64,000 nucleotides of DNA from Oceanospirillales bacterium (GTDB lineage Bacteria > Pseudomonadota > Gammaproteobacteria > Pseudomonadales > Balneatricaceae). The notes beneath the pieces are model-generated. The model searched no databases, was not told where the DNA came from, and was given only the letters and a program-made list of their open reading frames with translations. The stretch is from positions 111,280-175,279 of the forward strand of contig JAAEYW010000009.1 of assembly GCA_018223185.1 (NCBI GenBank), written 5' to 3'. Both the position numbers and the translations under genes were made by a program. Shown here piece by piece: positions 7,762-16,181 of the stretch (the stretch's first letter is position 1; the number at the start of each line of letters is the position of its first letter).

Positions 7762-8874
7762 GTGAAAATACTCCTGCTTTCCGCTTACGATGCTGCCAGT
7801 CATGCTTATTGGCATAAAGGACTGGTAGAAAACCTGAATCAGCATCAATGGACCATTCTGACGTTGCCACCGCGATACTTCTCATGGCGGATACGAGGGA
7901 ACAGTCTAAGCTGGGCCTTCAGTGAAAGAGAGGTGCTTGAGCAGGCGTATGATCTGATCATTGCGACGTCGATGACCGACCTTTCAGCGCTGCGGGGGTT
8001 GGTTCCCCATCTGGCCAGTATTCCAACTCTGGTTTACTTTCACGAAAACCAGTTTGCCTACCCGGAATCAGGCAGGGAATATGGCAATGTTGAGCCAAAA
8101 ATTCTTAACCTGTATACCGCTCTTGCCGCAGACCATATCTGTTTTAACACCCATTACAATCGGAATACCTTTCTGGCGGGGTGTCGTGAACTGTTGAAAA
8201 AACTTCCGGATCAGGTGCCGGCCGGAATCGCTGAGCAGTTGGAGCAGCGTTCATCAGTGCTTCAGGTGCCGCTGCCGCAGAGCGCATATCAGCCCCATGA
8301 CCCCCAGTCAGAGGTTATTCGGCTTATCTGGAACCACCGCTGGGAGTTTGATAAAGGCCCGGAACAATTGCTGCGCGCCGTGCAGGGCCTTTGTGATGCA
8401 GGGCTGGATTTCAGGCTGGATGTTGTCGGTCAGCAGTTTCGTAACGTACCGGAAGCGTTTCGTAAAATTGAACAATTACTCGGTCCTCGGACAGGTCATT
8501 GGGGGTTTGTTGAATCGGTCGCACAATACCGGAAACTGTTACAGCAGGCAGATATCGTACTCTCCACGGCACTACATGATTTTCAGGGGATTGCCGTTCT
8601 GGAGGGTGTAGCTGCAGGGGCTGTGCCGGTCGTGCCCAACCGTCTGGCTTATCCGGAACTGTTTCCGGCAGGTTATTGTTACAACAGTGGTGAAGGTGAA
8701 GCTGACAGTCTGGTGGAAGCCGTTAGTCGTTATGCTGAAGCCCGGCAAGCCGGACACTTGATACCCGCTCCGGATATTTCGGCTTTAAGCTGGAGTGTTA
8801 TGGCTGAGTCGTATGATGGTTTATTTAACCGTGTCGCGAATATGGACACGAATATGAATACACACAAGCGGTAA
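7762..8874 (+). CDS. tRNA-queuosine alpha-mannosyltransferase-like glycosyltransferase (DUF3524)
   Basis: 370 residues, GT-B fold. The N-terminal half is the DUF3524 domain with its hallmark YFHENQFAYP (about residues 92-101). The C-terminal half is a GT4-type glycosyltransferase group 1 domain (about 180-350), with WNHRWEFDKGPEQLL and the acidic nucleotide-sugar motif near FQGIAVLEGVAAG. Animal members of this family (GTDC1/QTMAN) attach mannose to queuosine in tRNA-Asp. By homology a cytoplasmic tRNA-modifying enzyme is the best guess, but the bacterial substrate has not been shown here. The GTG at 7762 is used because no better start fits the conserved MKILLLSAY beginning. The gene is tightly coupled to the Sel1/SPOR gene. 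Confidence 0.82.
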   Translation: MKILLLSAYDAASHAYWHKGLVENLNQHQWTILTLPPRYFSWRIRGNSLSWAFSEREVLEQAYDLIIATSMTDLSALRGLVPHLASIPTLVYFHENQFAYPESGREYGNVEPKILNLYTALAADHICFNTHYNRNTFLAGCRELLKKLPDQVPAGIAEQLEQRSSVLQVPLPQSAYQPHDPQSEVIRLIWNHRWEFDKGPEQLLRAVQGLCDAGLDFRLDVVGQQFRNVPEAFRKIEQLLGPRTGHWGFVESVAQYRKLLQQADIVLSTALHDFQGIAVLEGVAAGAVPVVPNRLAYPELFPAGYCYNSGEGEADSLVEAVSRYAEARQAGHLIPAPDISALSWSVMAESYDGLFNRVANMDTNMNTHKR

Positions 8875-8978
8875 TTTTACACTGCCGTTAATACGCTGCT
8901 GTTAATACGAAGCTGTTAAAAGGTTCGTGATCTAACAGCCCCACATTGTTGTCTGTCTGGCGAATCAGACTGACAAAC

Positions 8979-9010
8979 CAGAGCAGTCCATCCGCTGATG
9001 AACTGCTCTG
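8979..9010. terminator. Hairpin between convergent genes
   Basis: CAGAGCAGT (8979-8987) pairs with ACTGCTCTG (9002-9010) around a 14-nt loop. It lies between two converging genes. The T-tract is poor on both strands, so terminator function is only likely. Confidence 0.5.
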
Positions 9011-9037
9011 ACACTACCGCTGGCAAGAGATCTTAAC

Positions 9038-9508
9038 TTAATTAAATCCAGCCAGCAGAGCTCTCCATTCGGGGTGAATAAACCCGTTATCTTTCAGGAC
9101 GGTGGTGATCGATGAACTCTGTTGAATCGATTCCAGGCTCACTTTCGTCGCCTGATTGAGTCGCTCTTTCAGAGGTTGTTCTAATGTAAACGGGCGCATG
9201 GAAATACGCTGTCCGGAATTGGTTACCCCAAACTGGGTGTGGTTGATTGTTGGCGTGAGTGCGAATGGTTGATTATCTATCCATACTGTTGCCGCCGTAA
9301 TTGCATGGTATTCACCGGCGACCGCAACTTTCAGGCTTTTCGGGCGGGTGTTTTTATAATAGAGAGCACTGCATACGTCATATTGATTGCAGGATAGGGG
9401 GCGAATCACCTGGTCTGAAAGGTTATCGGGAAGTTTGTATTCCGGCTGATTCATTACACTGCTACAGCCAGTCAGTAGTGCCAGAAAAAATATGATGGTG
9501 TACTTCAT
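9038..9508 (-). CDS. Small predicted lipoprotein of unknown function
   Basis: 156 residues. The N-terminus MKYTIIFFLALLTGCSS is a lipoprotein signal with lipobox LTGC, so the mature protein should be acylated at Cys15 and sit in the envelope. The remainder (mixed beta-rich sequence, with KSLKVAVAGEYHAITAATVW in the middle) does not match a family I recognise. It stands alone, convergent with the glycosyltransferase gene, and has its own upstream spacer of about 185 bp. Codon use resembles its neighbours, so it is likely a real gene. Confidence 0.75.
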   Translation of the reverse strand: MKYTIIFFLALLTGCSSVMNQPEYKLPDNLSDQVIRPLSCNQYDVCSALYYKNTRPKSLKVAVAGEYHAITAATVWIDNQPFALTPTINHTQFGVTNSGQRISMRPFTLEQPLKERLNQATKVSLESIQQSSSITTVLKDNGFIHPEWRALLAGFN

Positions 9509-9693
9509 GTGCGCGTCTCTTCCTTAACTGAATGGGATGTTGTTGACTAATGATTATAACGGGGAAACATCGGTCTGCAATGATATCCGACGACTGTTTT
9601 TCTGACTTTATAATAAAGGCTGTTTGTTGGAAACGATCAGCAAATGTGTAACAGGGATACGGGCGGACACTCAGTAAGGCCCGTTTTGCGGAT

Positions 9694-10182
9694 CTATCCG
9701 CTTATATAGTGAAGTGGCACCGCCGTGCTATCGACTATTTTACGCATGATAAAGGCTGACTTAACCCCGGTGACCCCCTGAATACGGGTAATCTTACCCA
9801 GCAGTATATCGTGGTAACGATCCATATCCGGAACGGCGACTTTAAGTTGATAATCAGCATCGTGACCGGTAATCAGATAACACTCCATCACCTCCGGAAA
9901 ACTACTGATGGTGGTTTCAAAGGCTTCAAACCTTTCCGGTATATGTTTGTCCATGCTGATATGTAAAATGGCAATCAGATTCAGATCGACAGCCCGTTCG
10001 TCCAGTCTGACAACACGATCACGAATCACGCCTGATTCTTCCAGTGCTTTGACTCTGCGGGAACAGGGCGCCGCAGTCAGACCTACTTTCTCCGCCAGAT
10101 CCTGATTTGATAAACCGCCATCACGCTGCAGTTCGCGCAATATTTTTAAGTCAAAGTGGTCGATTGGGTGGTTTGATTTCAT
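9694..10182 (-). CDS. Lrp/AsnC-family transcriptional regulator
   Basis: 162 residues. The N-terminal winged helix (about 8-68) includes the HTH SNQDLAEKVGLTAAPCSRRV. The C-terminal RAM/ligand-binding domain (about 75-155) contains the typical GHDADYQLKVAVPDMDRY. Members of this family form dimers to octamers, bind amino acids and often repress themselves while controlling a divergent gene. Here the divergent gene is leuA, 376 bp away. Three TGCGCAA elements lie in the shared region. Amino-acid-responsive control of leuA or self-repression is inference. Confidence 0.9.
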   Translation of the reverse strand: MKSNHPIDHFDLKILRELQRDGGLSNQDLAEKVGLTAAPCSRRVKALEESGVIRDRVVRLDERAVDLNLIAILHISMDKHIPERFEAFETTISSFPEVMECYLITGHDADYQLKVAVPDMDRYHDILLGKITRIQGVTGVKSAFIMRKIVDSTAVPLHYISG

Positions 10183-10195
10183 TGTTCAGAGTCTC

Positions 10196-10287
10196 TGCGC
10201 AATTATTTGTAATTGTTTAGTGTAGTTTGTTTATTTTTATTGCGCAAATTAATAAAAATATCCTTAATCAGATCGGTTATTGCGCAA
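10196..10287. promoter_or_regulatory. Three TGCGCAA elements in the lrp-leuA divergent region
   Basis: TGCGCAA occurs at 10196-10202, 10241-10247 and 10281-10287; the last two are inside the perfect palindrome TTGCGCAA. Spacings of 45 and 40 bp are near four helical turns, and all sit in AT-rich DNA, as expected for wrapping by an Lrp-family octamer. Confidence 0.45.
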
Positions 10288-10558
10288 CAAACGCTTTAAA
10301 CTTTGCTCTATTGATTGCTGCAGCGATAAATATTTGCCGAGAGCCACCAAAGCATGCCGTTATCAGCGGATGTGGGGGACAACACCACAAGTGTCTAACC
10401 AGGTTTAAGCACCAGTCTACCGGACTGATCCATGTGTACCATAAGTATGCGAAAGACAGATTTGGTCCCGCGCTTTTTTGCGCGGGATTTCAAACCAGAT
10501 AATCCTTCATAAATCCAATAACTGCCACAGACAGGCAGATAACGAGCAGGACAACACT
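10288..10558 (+). other. Long leuA leader region
   Basis: This stretch holds no recognisable gene and no leader peptide with a leucine run. It does contain a small hairpin (CAGTC...GACTG at 10413-10427) and a strong GC hairpin at 10466-10487. A GAGCAGGA ribosome site precedes the ATG of leuA. Confidence 0.5.
10466..10487. promoter_or_regulatory. Strong GC hairpin upstream of leuA, possible attenuator
   Basis: TCCCGCGC and GCGCGGGA form a perfect 8-bp stem with a T6 loop. Only three T residues follow, so termination would be weak. Its place between the promoter region and leuA suggests a leader control element or a read-through terminator. Confidence 0.5.
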
Positions 10559-12217
10559 ATGTTCGACCATCGTAAATACAGTGCATTTGAACCGATTCGT
10601 CTGACCGACCGTACCTGGCCAGACAAGACCCTCACACAGGCACCTGACTGGTGCAGTGTAGACCTGCGGGACGGTAACCAGGCACTGGTTAATCCGATGA
10701 ATGTTGAACAGAAAACACGACTGTTTGATCTGCTGGTGAAACTTGGTTTTAAAGAGATTGAAGTGGGTTTTCCATCAGCCTCTAAACCTGACTTTGATTT
10801 TGTCCGTAAGCTGGTGGATGAGAACCGGATTCCTGACGATGTGACTATTCAGGTGCTGACTCAGGCCCGGGAAGAGCTGATTAAACGCACCTATGAAGCG
10901 ATGACCGGTGTGAAAAAAGCGGTTATCCATGTATATAACTCCACCTCAACGGTGCAACGGGAACAGGTGTTTGGTCAGTCCCGCGAGGAAATCAAAGCGA
11001 TTGCGGTTCAGGGGGCGAAATGGGTGCAGCAGTATGCCGGGCAGCATCCCGATACCGAATGGTCTTTCCAGTACTCACCGGAAAGCTTTAGCGGCACTGA
11101 GATGGATTACGCTATCGAAGTCTGTGATGCGGTAATTGATCAGTGGCAGCCTGAAAGCGGCCGGGACATTGTTATTAATCTGCCGGCAACCGTGGAGATG
11201 TCTACGCCGAATGGTTTTGCTGATCAGGTTGAGTATTTCTGTCGGCATCTGAAAAACCGCAGATTTGTCCGTATCAGTCTGCACACCCATAACGACCGTG
11301 GCTGTGCAGTTGCTGCTGCCGAACTGGGCGTACTGGCCGGTGCTGACCGGGTAGAGGGTACCCTGATGGGCAACGGTGAGCGTACCGGCAATATGGATGT
11401 GATTACTATGGGTATGAATCTTTATTCCCAGGGTGTTGATCCGAAGCTGGATTTTTCCGACATCATGGAGATTAACGCGGTGGTGGAAAGCTGCACCGGT
11501 ATACCGGTGGGAGTGCGTCATCCGTGGGCCGGTGAGCTGGTGTATACCGCATTCTCCGGCAGTCACCAGGATGCGATCCGTAAGTCAGTGAACTATCACA
11601 CCGAGCATAAGAAACCCCACTGGGATGTGGCTTATCTGCCAATCGATCCGCGGGATATTGGCCGTGAGTATGAAGCCGTGGTGCGTATTAACTCCCAGAG
11701 TGGCAAAGGTGGCGTGGCGCTGGTGCTTGAGCGCGATTACGATATCAGCCTGCCTAAATGGATGCATTTTCCTCTGAGCCGGGTGGTTCAGGGGGCGGCA
11801 GAGCAGAGTGGGGTTGAGGTTTCACCGACTAATATTAAGCGTCTGTTCGATGAGCACTTTATTGCTGTGCCCACCCAGTGGCAGTTGCATGACTATGACC
11901 TGCATACTGAGGGTCACCATGTCAGTGCTCACTTTAAGATTGGTGAAGAGCAGTTTTCCGGCGAGGGTGCCGGAGCACTTGAGGCGCTGTGTTCTGCACT
12001 GACGACTTCATTCGGTTGTGCTATTGAGGTGATACACTTCGATCAGCATGCGATCAGTGGCGGTACCGATGCCAGTGCGCAGGCGTCTGTTGCCGTGCAG
12101 ATTAACGGTGACGAGTATTGCGCCGTAGCCGTGGCAGAAGATACCTCTGCGGCGGCATTGCAAGCGATGCTGACTGCGTTCAGCCGCACCGGTATCGCAG
12201 CAGCACAGGCGGCTTAA
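10559..12217 (+). CDS. leuA: 2-isopropylmalate synthase
   Basis: 552 residues, matching the long, type 2 class of LeuA. It condenses 2-ketoisovalerate with acetyl-CoA, the committed step of leucine synthesis, in the cytoplasm. The N-terminal TIM-barrel starts around residue 30 with WCSVDLRDGNQALVNPM, which supplies the metal-binding Asp and the catalytic Arg. HTHNDRGCAVAAAELG supplies the metal-binding His pair. The C-terminal third (about 430-550) is the LeuA dimer/regulatory domain that normally gives leucine feedback inhibition. The ATG at 10559 begins the family-typical MFDHRKYSAFEPI; upstream in-frame codons run through the leader hairpin and are not expected. It stands alone and is followed by a terminator. 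Confidence 0.96.
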   Translation: MFDHRKYSAFEPIRLTDRTWPDKTLTQAPDWCSVDLRDGNQALVNPMNVEQKTRLFDLLVKLGFKEIEVGFPSASKPDFDFVRKLVDENRIPDDVTIQVLTQAREELIKRTYEAMTGVKKAVIHVYNSTSTVQREQVFGQSREEIKAIAVQGAKWVQQYAGQHPDTEWSFQYSPESFSGTEMDYAIEVCDAVIDQWQPESGRDIVINLPATVEMSTPNGFADQVEYFCRHLKNRRFVRISLHTHNDRGCAVAAAELGVLAGADRVEGTLMGNGERTGNMDVITMGMNLYSQGVDPKLDFSDIMEINAVVESCTGIPVGVRHPWAGELVYTAFSGSHQDAIRKSVNYHTEHKKPHWDVAYLPIDPRDIGREYEAVVRINSQSGKGGVALVLERDYDISLPKWMHFPLSRVVQGAAEQSGVEVSPTNIKRLFDEHFIAVPTQWQLHDYDLHTEGHHVSAHFKIGEEQFSGEGAGALEALCSALTTSFGCAIEVIHFDQHAISGGTDASAQASVAVQINGDEYCAVAVAEDTSAAALQAMLTAFSRTGIAAAQAA

Positions 12218-12255
12218 GCACTATTTAAAGCACAATTTAAATGCAATGCTGATAA

Positions 12256-12284
12256 AAAGCCCGGCTCTGATTGCCGGGTTTTTT
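12256..12284. terminator. Bidirectional terminator between leuA and nitrilase gene
   Basis: CCCGGC/GCCGGG arms (12260-12265, 12273-12278) are flanked by A-run and T-run, so it can end transcripts from both sides. Confidence 0.88.
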
Positions 12285-12320
12285 GTGGATGTGGTGTGAC
12301 GGTTAATTCGCCGGGTGCTG

Positions 12321-13271
12321 TTATTTCTCAGGGCCATTAATGAAGGTCACCGGTGGCATTGCCCGCCGGTCAATCTCCAGATGGAATATATCAGGGCGGT
12401 TATAATGCCCGGCAACATCCAGCGCTTTACGGGAATCCCGTGCCGCCTCAATATCGATAGTGGCATATAACACCGCTTTCTCATTATGCAGCGGGCCCGC
12501 TACTACTCCGCCAAAGGGTTTAACCACCACCGCATCACCGGGATTGATCCACTCATCATTCTGAAACAGGCGGTCACGCTCAGGAAAGGAGGCGGGTATG
12601 TCGCTGCCCTGCATCGCCGTCGCTGTGCTCAGCACCCAGCAGCCGCCCTCACGGGCGATATGATTCATTGAGGCGATCCAGGTGTCACCGCTGTCCCAGG
12701 TGGGCGCAATATAGATGTCGATATTCTGAGCATAGAGGGCGTAGCGTGCCAGCGGCATATAGTTTTCCCAGCAGATCAGGCAGCCGATGCGACCAACAGG
12801 GGTGTCGACCACCTGCAGCCCACTGGCATCTCCAAAGCCCCACACCATCCTTTCCGGATTGGTCGGCATGATTTTACGGTGGCGGTTCAACAGGGTGCCA
12901 TCATTGCCTATGACCACCACGGTATTGAACAGAGTAGACCCGCTGAACTCTGAGTCGATCTCATTCATGCCCATCACCACAATCATGTTATGTCTGGCGG
13001 CGGCTTCGCAAACGGGGTCGAGGTCACCCCTGGTGATATCGACTGAGTTCTGGCGTAACGTGTTGTGGATGGCATTGCCCAGGCCGATATCGCCACCGGG
13101 TTTCAATCGCCAGATCCAGGTCGGATATCCCGGCAGAAAGGCTTCAGGAAAAACCAGCAGTTGAGTGCCTTCTCGTGCGGCCTCTTCTATGGTCTCAACG
13201 GCCTTATCTACCGATGCTTTCAGGTCCAGGAGCACGGGTGGTTTTTGTGAAATTGCAACATTGATATCCAT
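12321..13271 (-). CDS. Nitrilase (carbon-nitrogen hydrolase)
   Basis: 316 residues covering one complete nitrilase-superfamily domain. The catalytic triad is visible: Glu43 in FPEAFLPGYP, Lys133 in HRKIMPT and Cys167 in LICWENYMPLAR. The CWEN sequence and the length place it with true nitrilases, which turn organic nitriles into carboxylic acid and ammonia, rather than with amidases (usually CxE with a different surrounding). These enzymes are cytoplasmic and form spirals or large oligomers. Nothing in the neighbourhood suggests a specific nitrile; no aldoxime dehydratase or nitrile hydratase is nearby. It is monocistronic and convergent with leuA. Confidence 0.92.
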   Translation of the reverse strand: MDINVAISQKPPVLLDLKASVDKAVETIEEAAREGTQLLVFPEAFLPGYPTWIWRLKPGGDIGLGNAIHNTLRQNSVDITRGDLDPVCEAAARHNMIVVMGMNEIDSEFSGSTLFNTVVVIGNDGTLLNRHRKIMPTNPERMVWGFGDASGLQVVDTPVGRIGCLICWENYMPLARYALYAQNIDIYIAPTWDSGDTWIASMNHIAREGGCWVLSTATAMQGSDIPASFPERDRLFQNDEWINPGDAVVVKPFGGVVAGPLHNEKAVLYATIDIEAARDSRKALDVAGHYNRPDIFHLEIDRRAMPPVTFINGPEK

Positions 13272-13362
13272 ACGACTTTCTCCATTGCGGTCCGGGTATG
13301 CCCGGACCGGAGGGGTTATATGTGTGAACCTGCCAACTCAGGTCATTAAATCAGTATAGAGC

Positions 13363-13797
13363 CTACTCGGGGATCTGATCTCCGGATCCACCGGCTTCTG
13401 CCGGAAGGTCTTTCATTTTTGGCAGACCATCGGCCATCCGGTGTACCGTTTCCTGATAGTGCACATGTAATGCCGGTTCAAATTTCAGTTGGGGAATCAC
13501 GGCCGCAGGTACATCAATGACACCCATAGACGGGTGTTCGGTAAACAGATGGCCGCCGCATAAACGACACCATTTACGAATGCTCCCGGGTGTTTTTCGA
13601 TAACTGCTGATAGCGTCTTCACCCTGTGTAACTTGCAGTGTTTCAGGTTTCCACAGGGTAAATGCGCTGACGGGGCTCGCGGACCAGTGACGACAGGATT
13701 CACAATGACAATAGGCCATCAGAAGAGGTTGTGTTGTAACAGTAAAGGTTACGGCGCCGCAAAAGCAGCGGCCCTGGTATTTCTGTTGAATGTTCAT
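13363..13797 (-). CDS. GFA/CENP-V family zinc-binding protein
   Basis: 144 residues. The GFA (glutathione-dependent formaldehyde-activating) fold is marked by its zinc cysteines: RCFCGAVTF near the start, CHCESCRHW around 30-38 and WCRLCGGHLF around 77-86. Family members bind zinc, and some bind glutathione; catalysis of S-hydroxymethylglutathione formation by Gfa is disputed, so a precise reaction should not be assumed. It is divergent from an HxlR regulator 127 bp away, with an inverted repeat between them. HxlR proteins often respond to aldehydes, quinones or disulfide stress, which fits a thiol-dependent detoxification role (inference). Confidence 0.87.
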   Translation of the reverse strand: MNIQQKYQGRCFCGAVTFTVTTQPLLMAYCHCESCRHWSASPVSAFTLWKPETLQVTQGEDAISSYRKTPGSIRKWCRLCGGHLFTEHPSMGVIDVPAAVIPQLKFEPALHVHYQETVHRMADGLPKMKDLPAEAGGSGDQIPE

Positions 13798-13830
13798 AAT
13801 AGCTCCCTGTGCTTTAAGGGTTTGTGTGTA

Positions 13831-13881
13831 TTAAGTACAGCATTGGGGCTATATTTTGTTAAGTACAGAAATCGTACTTTA
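13831..13881. promoter_or_regulatory. Probable HxlR-type operator between GFA gene and regulator
   Basis: TTAAGTACAG occurs twice (13831-13840, 13859-13868). The second copy forms an inverted repeat with GTACTTTAA: TAC-N7-GTA, the half-site spacing known for HxlR proteins such as YodB (TTAC-N7-GTAA). Confidence 0.6.
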
Positions 13882-13924
13882 AACTACTAAAACTGTAGTG
13901 AGGCATAAAACTGGGGAACCGTAT

Positions 13925-14617
13925 ATGAAAGGTTACGGACAATTTTGCCCTATCGCCAAAGCGTGCGAAGCTTTGGGAGAACGCTGGACGTTATTGCTGA
14001 TTCGTGAGTTGTTGTGTGGCAGTCATCGTTATAACGACTTCAAGCGGGGATTGCCTCTGATCTCTCCGACTATGTTGTCTCAGCGGCTGAATGTCTTGCA
14101 GCAACGCGGGCTGATTGAGTCCAGGCACTCGGAGGACAATAAAAGCAGAGAGTATCATCTGACACCGGCGGGACAGGAACTGGAGCCTATTGTGATGGGG
14201 CTGGGGGAGTGGGGGGCTCGCTGGGTGCGTAGCCAGATGTCCGATGATGATCTGAGTGTTGAGTTGTTGATGTGGGATATGCGCCGCACAATCAACTGTG
14301 ACGCCCTGCCAGACTGTCAGACTGTACTGCATTTTGAATTTCATGATCTGGATCAGCCCTGCCGGCACTGGTGGATGCTGGCGGAAAACAGCGGGATAGA
14401 CCTGTGTGTTGACGATCCGGGGTTTGATCCTGATCTGCATTTTATCAGTGATCTCAGAACAATGACGGCCCTGTGGCTGGGTGATACGACAATTGCTGCA
14501 GCTGAGCTGGCTGAAAAACTGAAAATTCGTGGTTCTTCACGGTTGCTCCGTAATCTGCCAGAGTGGTTTATGTTCAGTGGTTTTGCCGATATTAAGAGTG
14601 GTTTGTCATCCGTATGA
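13925..14617 (+). CDS. HxlR-family regulator with C-terminal SCP2-like domain
   Basis: 230 residues, twice the length of a plain HxlR protein. Residues 1-95 are the winged-helix HxlR domain (FCPIAKACEALGERWTLLLI, then the recognition region LPLISPTMLSQRLNVLQQRG). Cys7 and Cys13 sit in the N-terminal helix, where redox-sensing HxlR proteins keep reactive cysteines. Residues about 125-225 resemble a SCP2/sterol-carrier-type ligand pocket (DPDLHFISDLRTMTALWLGD, KLKIRGSSRLLRNLPEWF). The ATG at 13925 is preferred over the in-frame GTG at 13898 because it follows GGGGAA. It probably controls itself and the divergent GFA gene; the small-molecule signal is unknown. Confidence 0.87.
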   Translation: MKGYGQFCPIAKACEALGERWTLLLIRELLCGSHRYNDFKRGLPLISPTMLSQRLNVLQQRGLIESRHSEDNKSREYHLTPAGQELEPIVMGLGEWGARWVRSQMSDDDLSVELLMWDMRRTINCDALPDCQTVLHFEFHDLDQPCRHWWMLAENSGIDLCVDDPGFDPDLHFISDLRTMTALWLGDTTIAAAELAEKLKIRGSSRLLRNLPEWFMFSGFADIKSGLSSV

Positions 14618-14816
14618 TGCAGATTCTGTTGGAGTGTGCTGTGGGCAGAGACGGCCGGATTTCTGATGATGCTCTATCTGGTTGCGGTGCATCTGTTCGT
14701 GGTTTTGTTGATGATCTGTACATACTATGATGCAGCATATTGTTCCGCGAACTGGACGAAGAGGAGCTGCAGACTGCGTCTGACCCGGCCTGATTTCAGA
14801 TGGTGTCCGGAAACAG
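14618..14816 (+). other. Short spacer, no convincing gene
   Basis: A 64-codon open frame (14636-14830) has one hydrophobic stretch but no ribosome site and runs into the terminator hairpin. I treat it as non-coding. Confidence 0.4.
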
Positions 14817-14841
14817 AAAAGCCACCGTAAGGTGGCTTTCG
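14817..14841. terminator. Bidirectional terminator
   Basis: GCCACC-GTAA-GGTGGC (14821-14836) is a stable tetraloop hairpin with an A/T-run on each side. It ends the helicase transcript on the minus strand and possibly the HxlR transcript. Confidence 0.85.
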
Positions 14842-14867
14842 AAAGGGCAGTTGTTAAGCTGCGTGCT

Positions 14868-16181
14868 TTAACTGCTGGCTTTAGGATTAGGGCCTGCTTT
14901 TGGTCCGCGTCCAACCCGTTTTTTGGGTGACTTTTTCTGCGAAGAGGCTTTTTTAGCTGCCGCTTTAGCGACCGCTTTCTTGTTTTTAACTTTGGGCTTT
15001 TTCGGCTTTGCTTTACCGCTGCTTTTACCCGGTTCCGGTTTTTTCGGAGCGAGTCCCGGGAAGGTGATCCGTGGCAGTTTTTCGCCGATGAAACGCTCGA
15101 TCTTGCCCAGCGTTGGCCAGTCTAGAGGTTCTACAATCGACCAGACGGTACCTTTGGCGCCATCGCGGCCTGAGCGTCCTGACCGGTGGACATAACTGTC
15201 GGCCTTCATTGGCAGATAAAGGTTGATCACGTGGGTGAGATCCGGCAGGTCCAGTCCGCGACCCACTACGTCGGTGGCGATAATGATCTTAATCCGGCCC
15301 CGGCGCATCTCTTTAATCCGCTGGGTGCGCTCACTCTGGCGCATATCACCATGCAGACCATAACAGAGGATACCGGCGTTGCGGATGATATTGACCCAGT
15401 GCTCTACCTGTTTTCGGCTGTTGACAAAGATAATACCCTGTTTCAGTTCCGGCTGATGGATCAGCGCTTTAAGCAGATATTCTTTGTGTTGTTCGTTGTC
15501 GGCCCGATAGACGTATTGTTCAATATTTGTCGGTATGTGGCGGGGTTGCTCGACAGCGACAATCTGTGAATCTTCATTCAACAGATCAGCGGCAAACTGC
15601 TGAATTTTTTCACCTTCAAGGGTGGCGGAAAACATCAGTGTCTGTCGTTTCAGTGGCAGTACATCGGCAATCTGTTTTATATCGTGGATAAAGCCAAGGT
15701 CGAGCATCCGGTCGGCTTCATCGATGACCAGCATATCGACCAGCGACAGGTCGAGCCATTCCTGTGCATTCAGTTCCAGCAGCCGTCCGGGAGTGGCGAC
15801 CATAATATCGATCGGTTCAGCCAGCATCGCTTTTTGCATACCAAAGGGCACGCCACCGACAATCAGACAGCTTTTGATCCGGTTATGCCGGGTCTGTAGT
15901 TCAATAACCTGATAGATCTGTTTCGCCAGCTCACGGGTGGGCGCCAGAATCAGTATCTGTGGCGCACTGCTGTGGTCCTGATCGCTATCGAACACTTTTT
16001 GCAGTGCAGGCAGAACAAAGGCCAGGGTCTTGCCTGTTCCGGTGGGGGCTGATGCCAGCAGATCGAAGCCCTCCAGTGCCACAGGAATGGCCTTTTGCTG
16101 GATCGGGCGGGGGCTGAGGAAGTCGTTGTCAGCCAGTGGGCCCAGAATTTCCAGATCCAGATTTAGGTCGATAAAGAACAT
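14868..16181 (-). CDS. srmB: DEAD-box ATP-dependent RNA helicase, SrmB-like
   Basis: 437 residues. The Q-motif Gln is followed by SAPTGTGKT (motif I), PTRELA (Ia), TPGR (Ib), DEAD (II), SATLEG (III) and, in the second RecA domain, ATDVVGRGLDLPDLTHV and HRSGRSGR (V-VI). The tail, about residues 370-437, is very rich in Lys and Pro and should bind RNA. SATLEGEKIQQFAADLL and the overall spacing read closest to E. coli SrmB, which helps early assembly of the 50S ribosomal subunit. Motif VI has HRSGRSGR instead of HRIGRTGR. Gene symbol is by similarity. It is monocistronic, divergent from rapA. Confidence 0.87.
   Translation of the reverse strand: MFFIDLNLDLEILGPLADNDFLSPRPIQQKAIPVALEGFDLLASAPTGTGKTLAFVLPALQKVFDSDQDHSSAPQILILAPTRELAKQIYQVIELQTRHNRIKSCLIVGGVPFGMQKAMLAEPIDIMVATPGRLLELNAQEWLDLSLVDMLVIDEADRMLDLGFIHDIKQIADVLPLKRQTLMFSATLEGEKIQQFAADLLNEDSQIVAVEQPRHIPTNIEQYVYRADNEQHKEYLLKALIHQPELKQGIIFVNSRKQVEHWVNIIRNAGILCYGLHGDMRQSERTQRIKEMRRGRIKIIIATDVVGRGLDLPDLTHVINLYLPMKADSYVHRSGRSGRDGAKGTVWSIVEPLDWPTLGKIERFIGEKLPRITFPGLAPKKPEPGKSSGKAKPKKPKVKNKKAVAKAAAKKASSQKKSPKKRVGRGPKAGPNPKASS

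Noticed and set aside
10288..10480. Leucine leader peptide for leuA attenuation
   Set aside because: The short frames beginning at 10353 and 10433 contain no run of leucine codons.
10227..10502. 91-codon frame in the leuA leader
   Set aside because: It lies in the regulatory region, crosses the GC hairpin and has no ribosome site.
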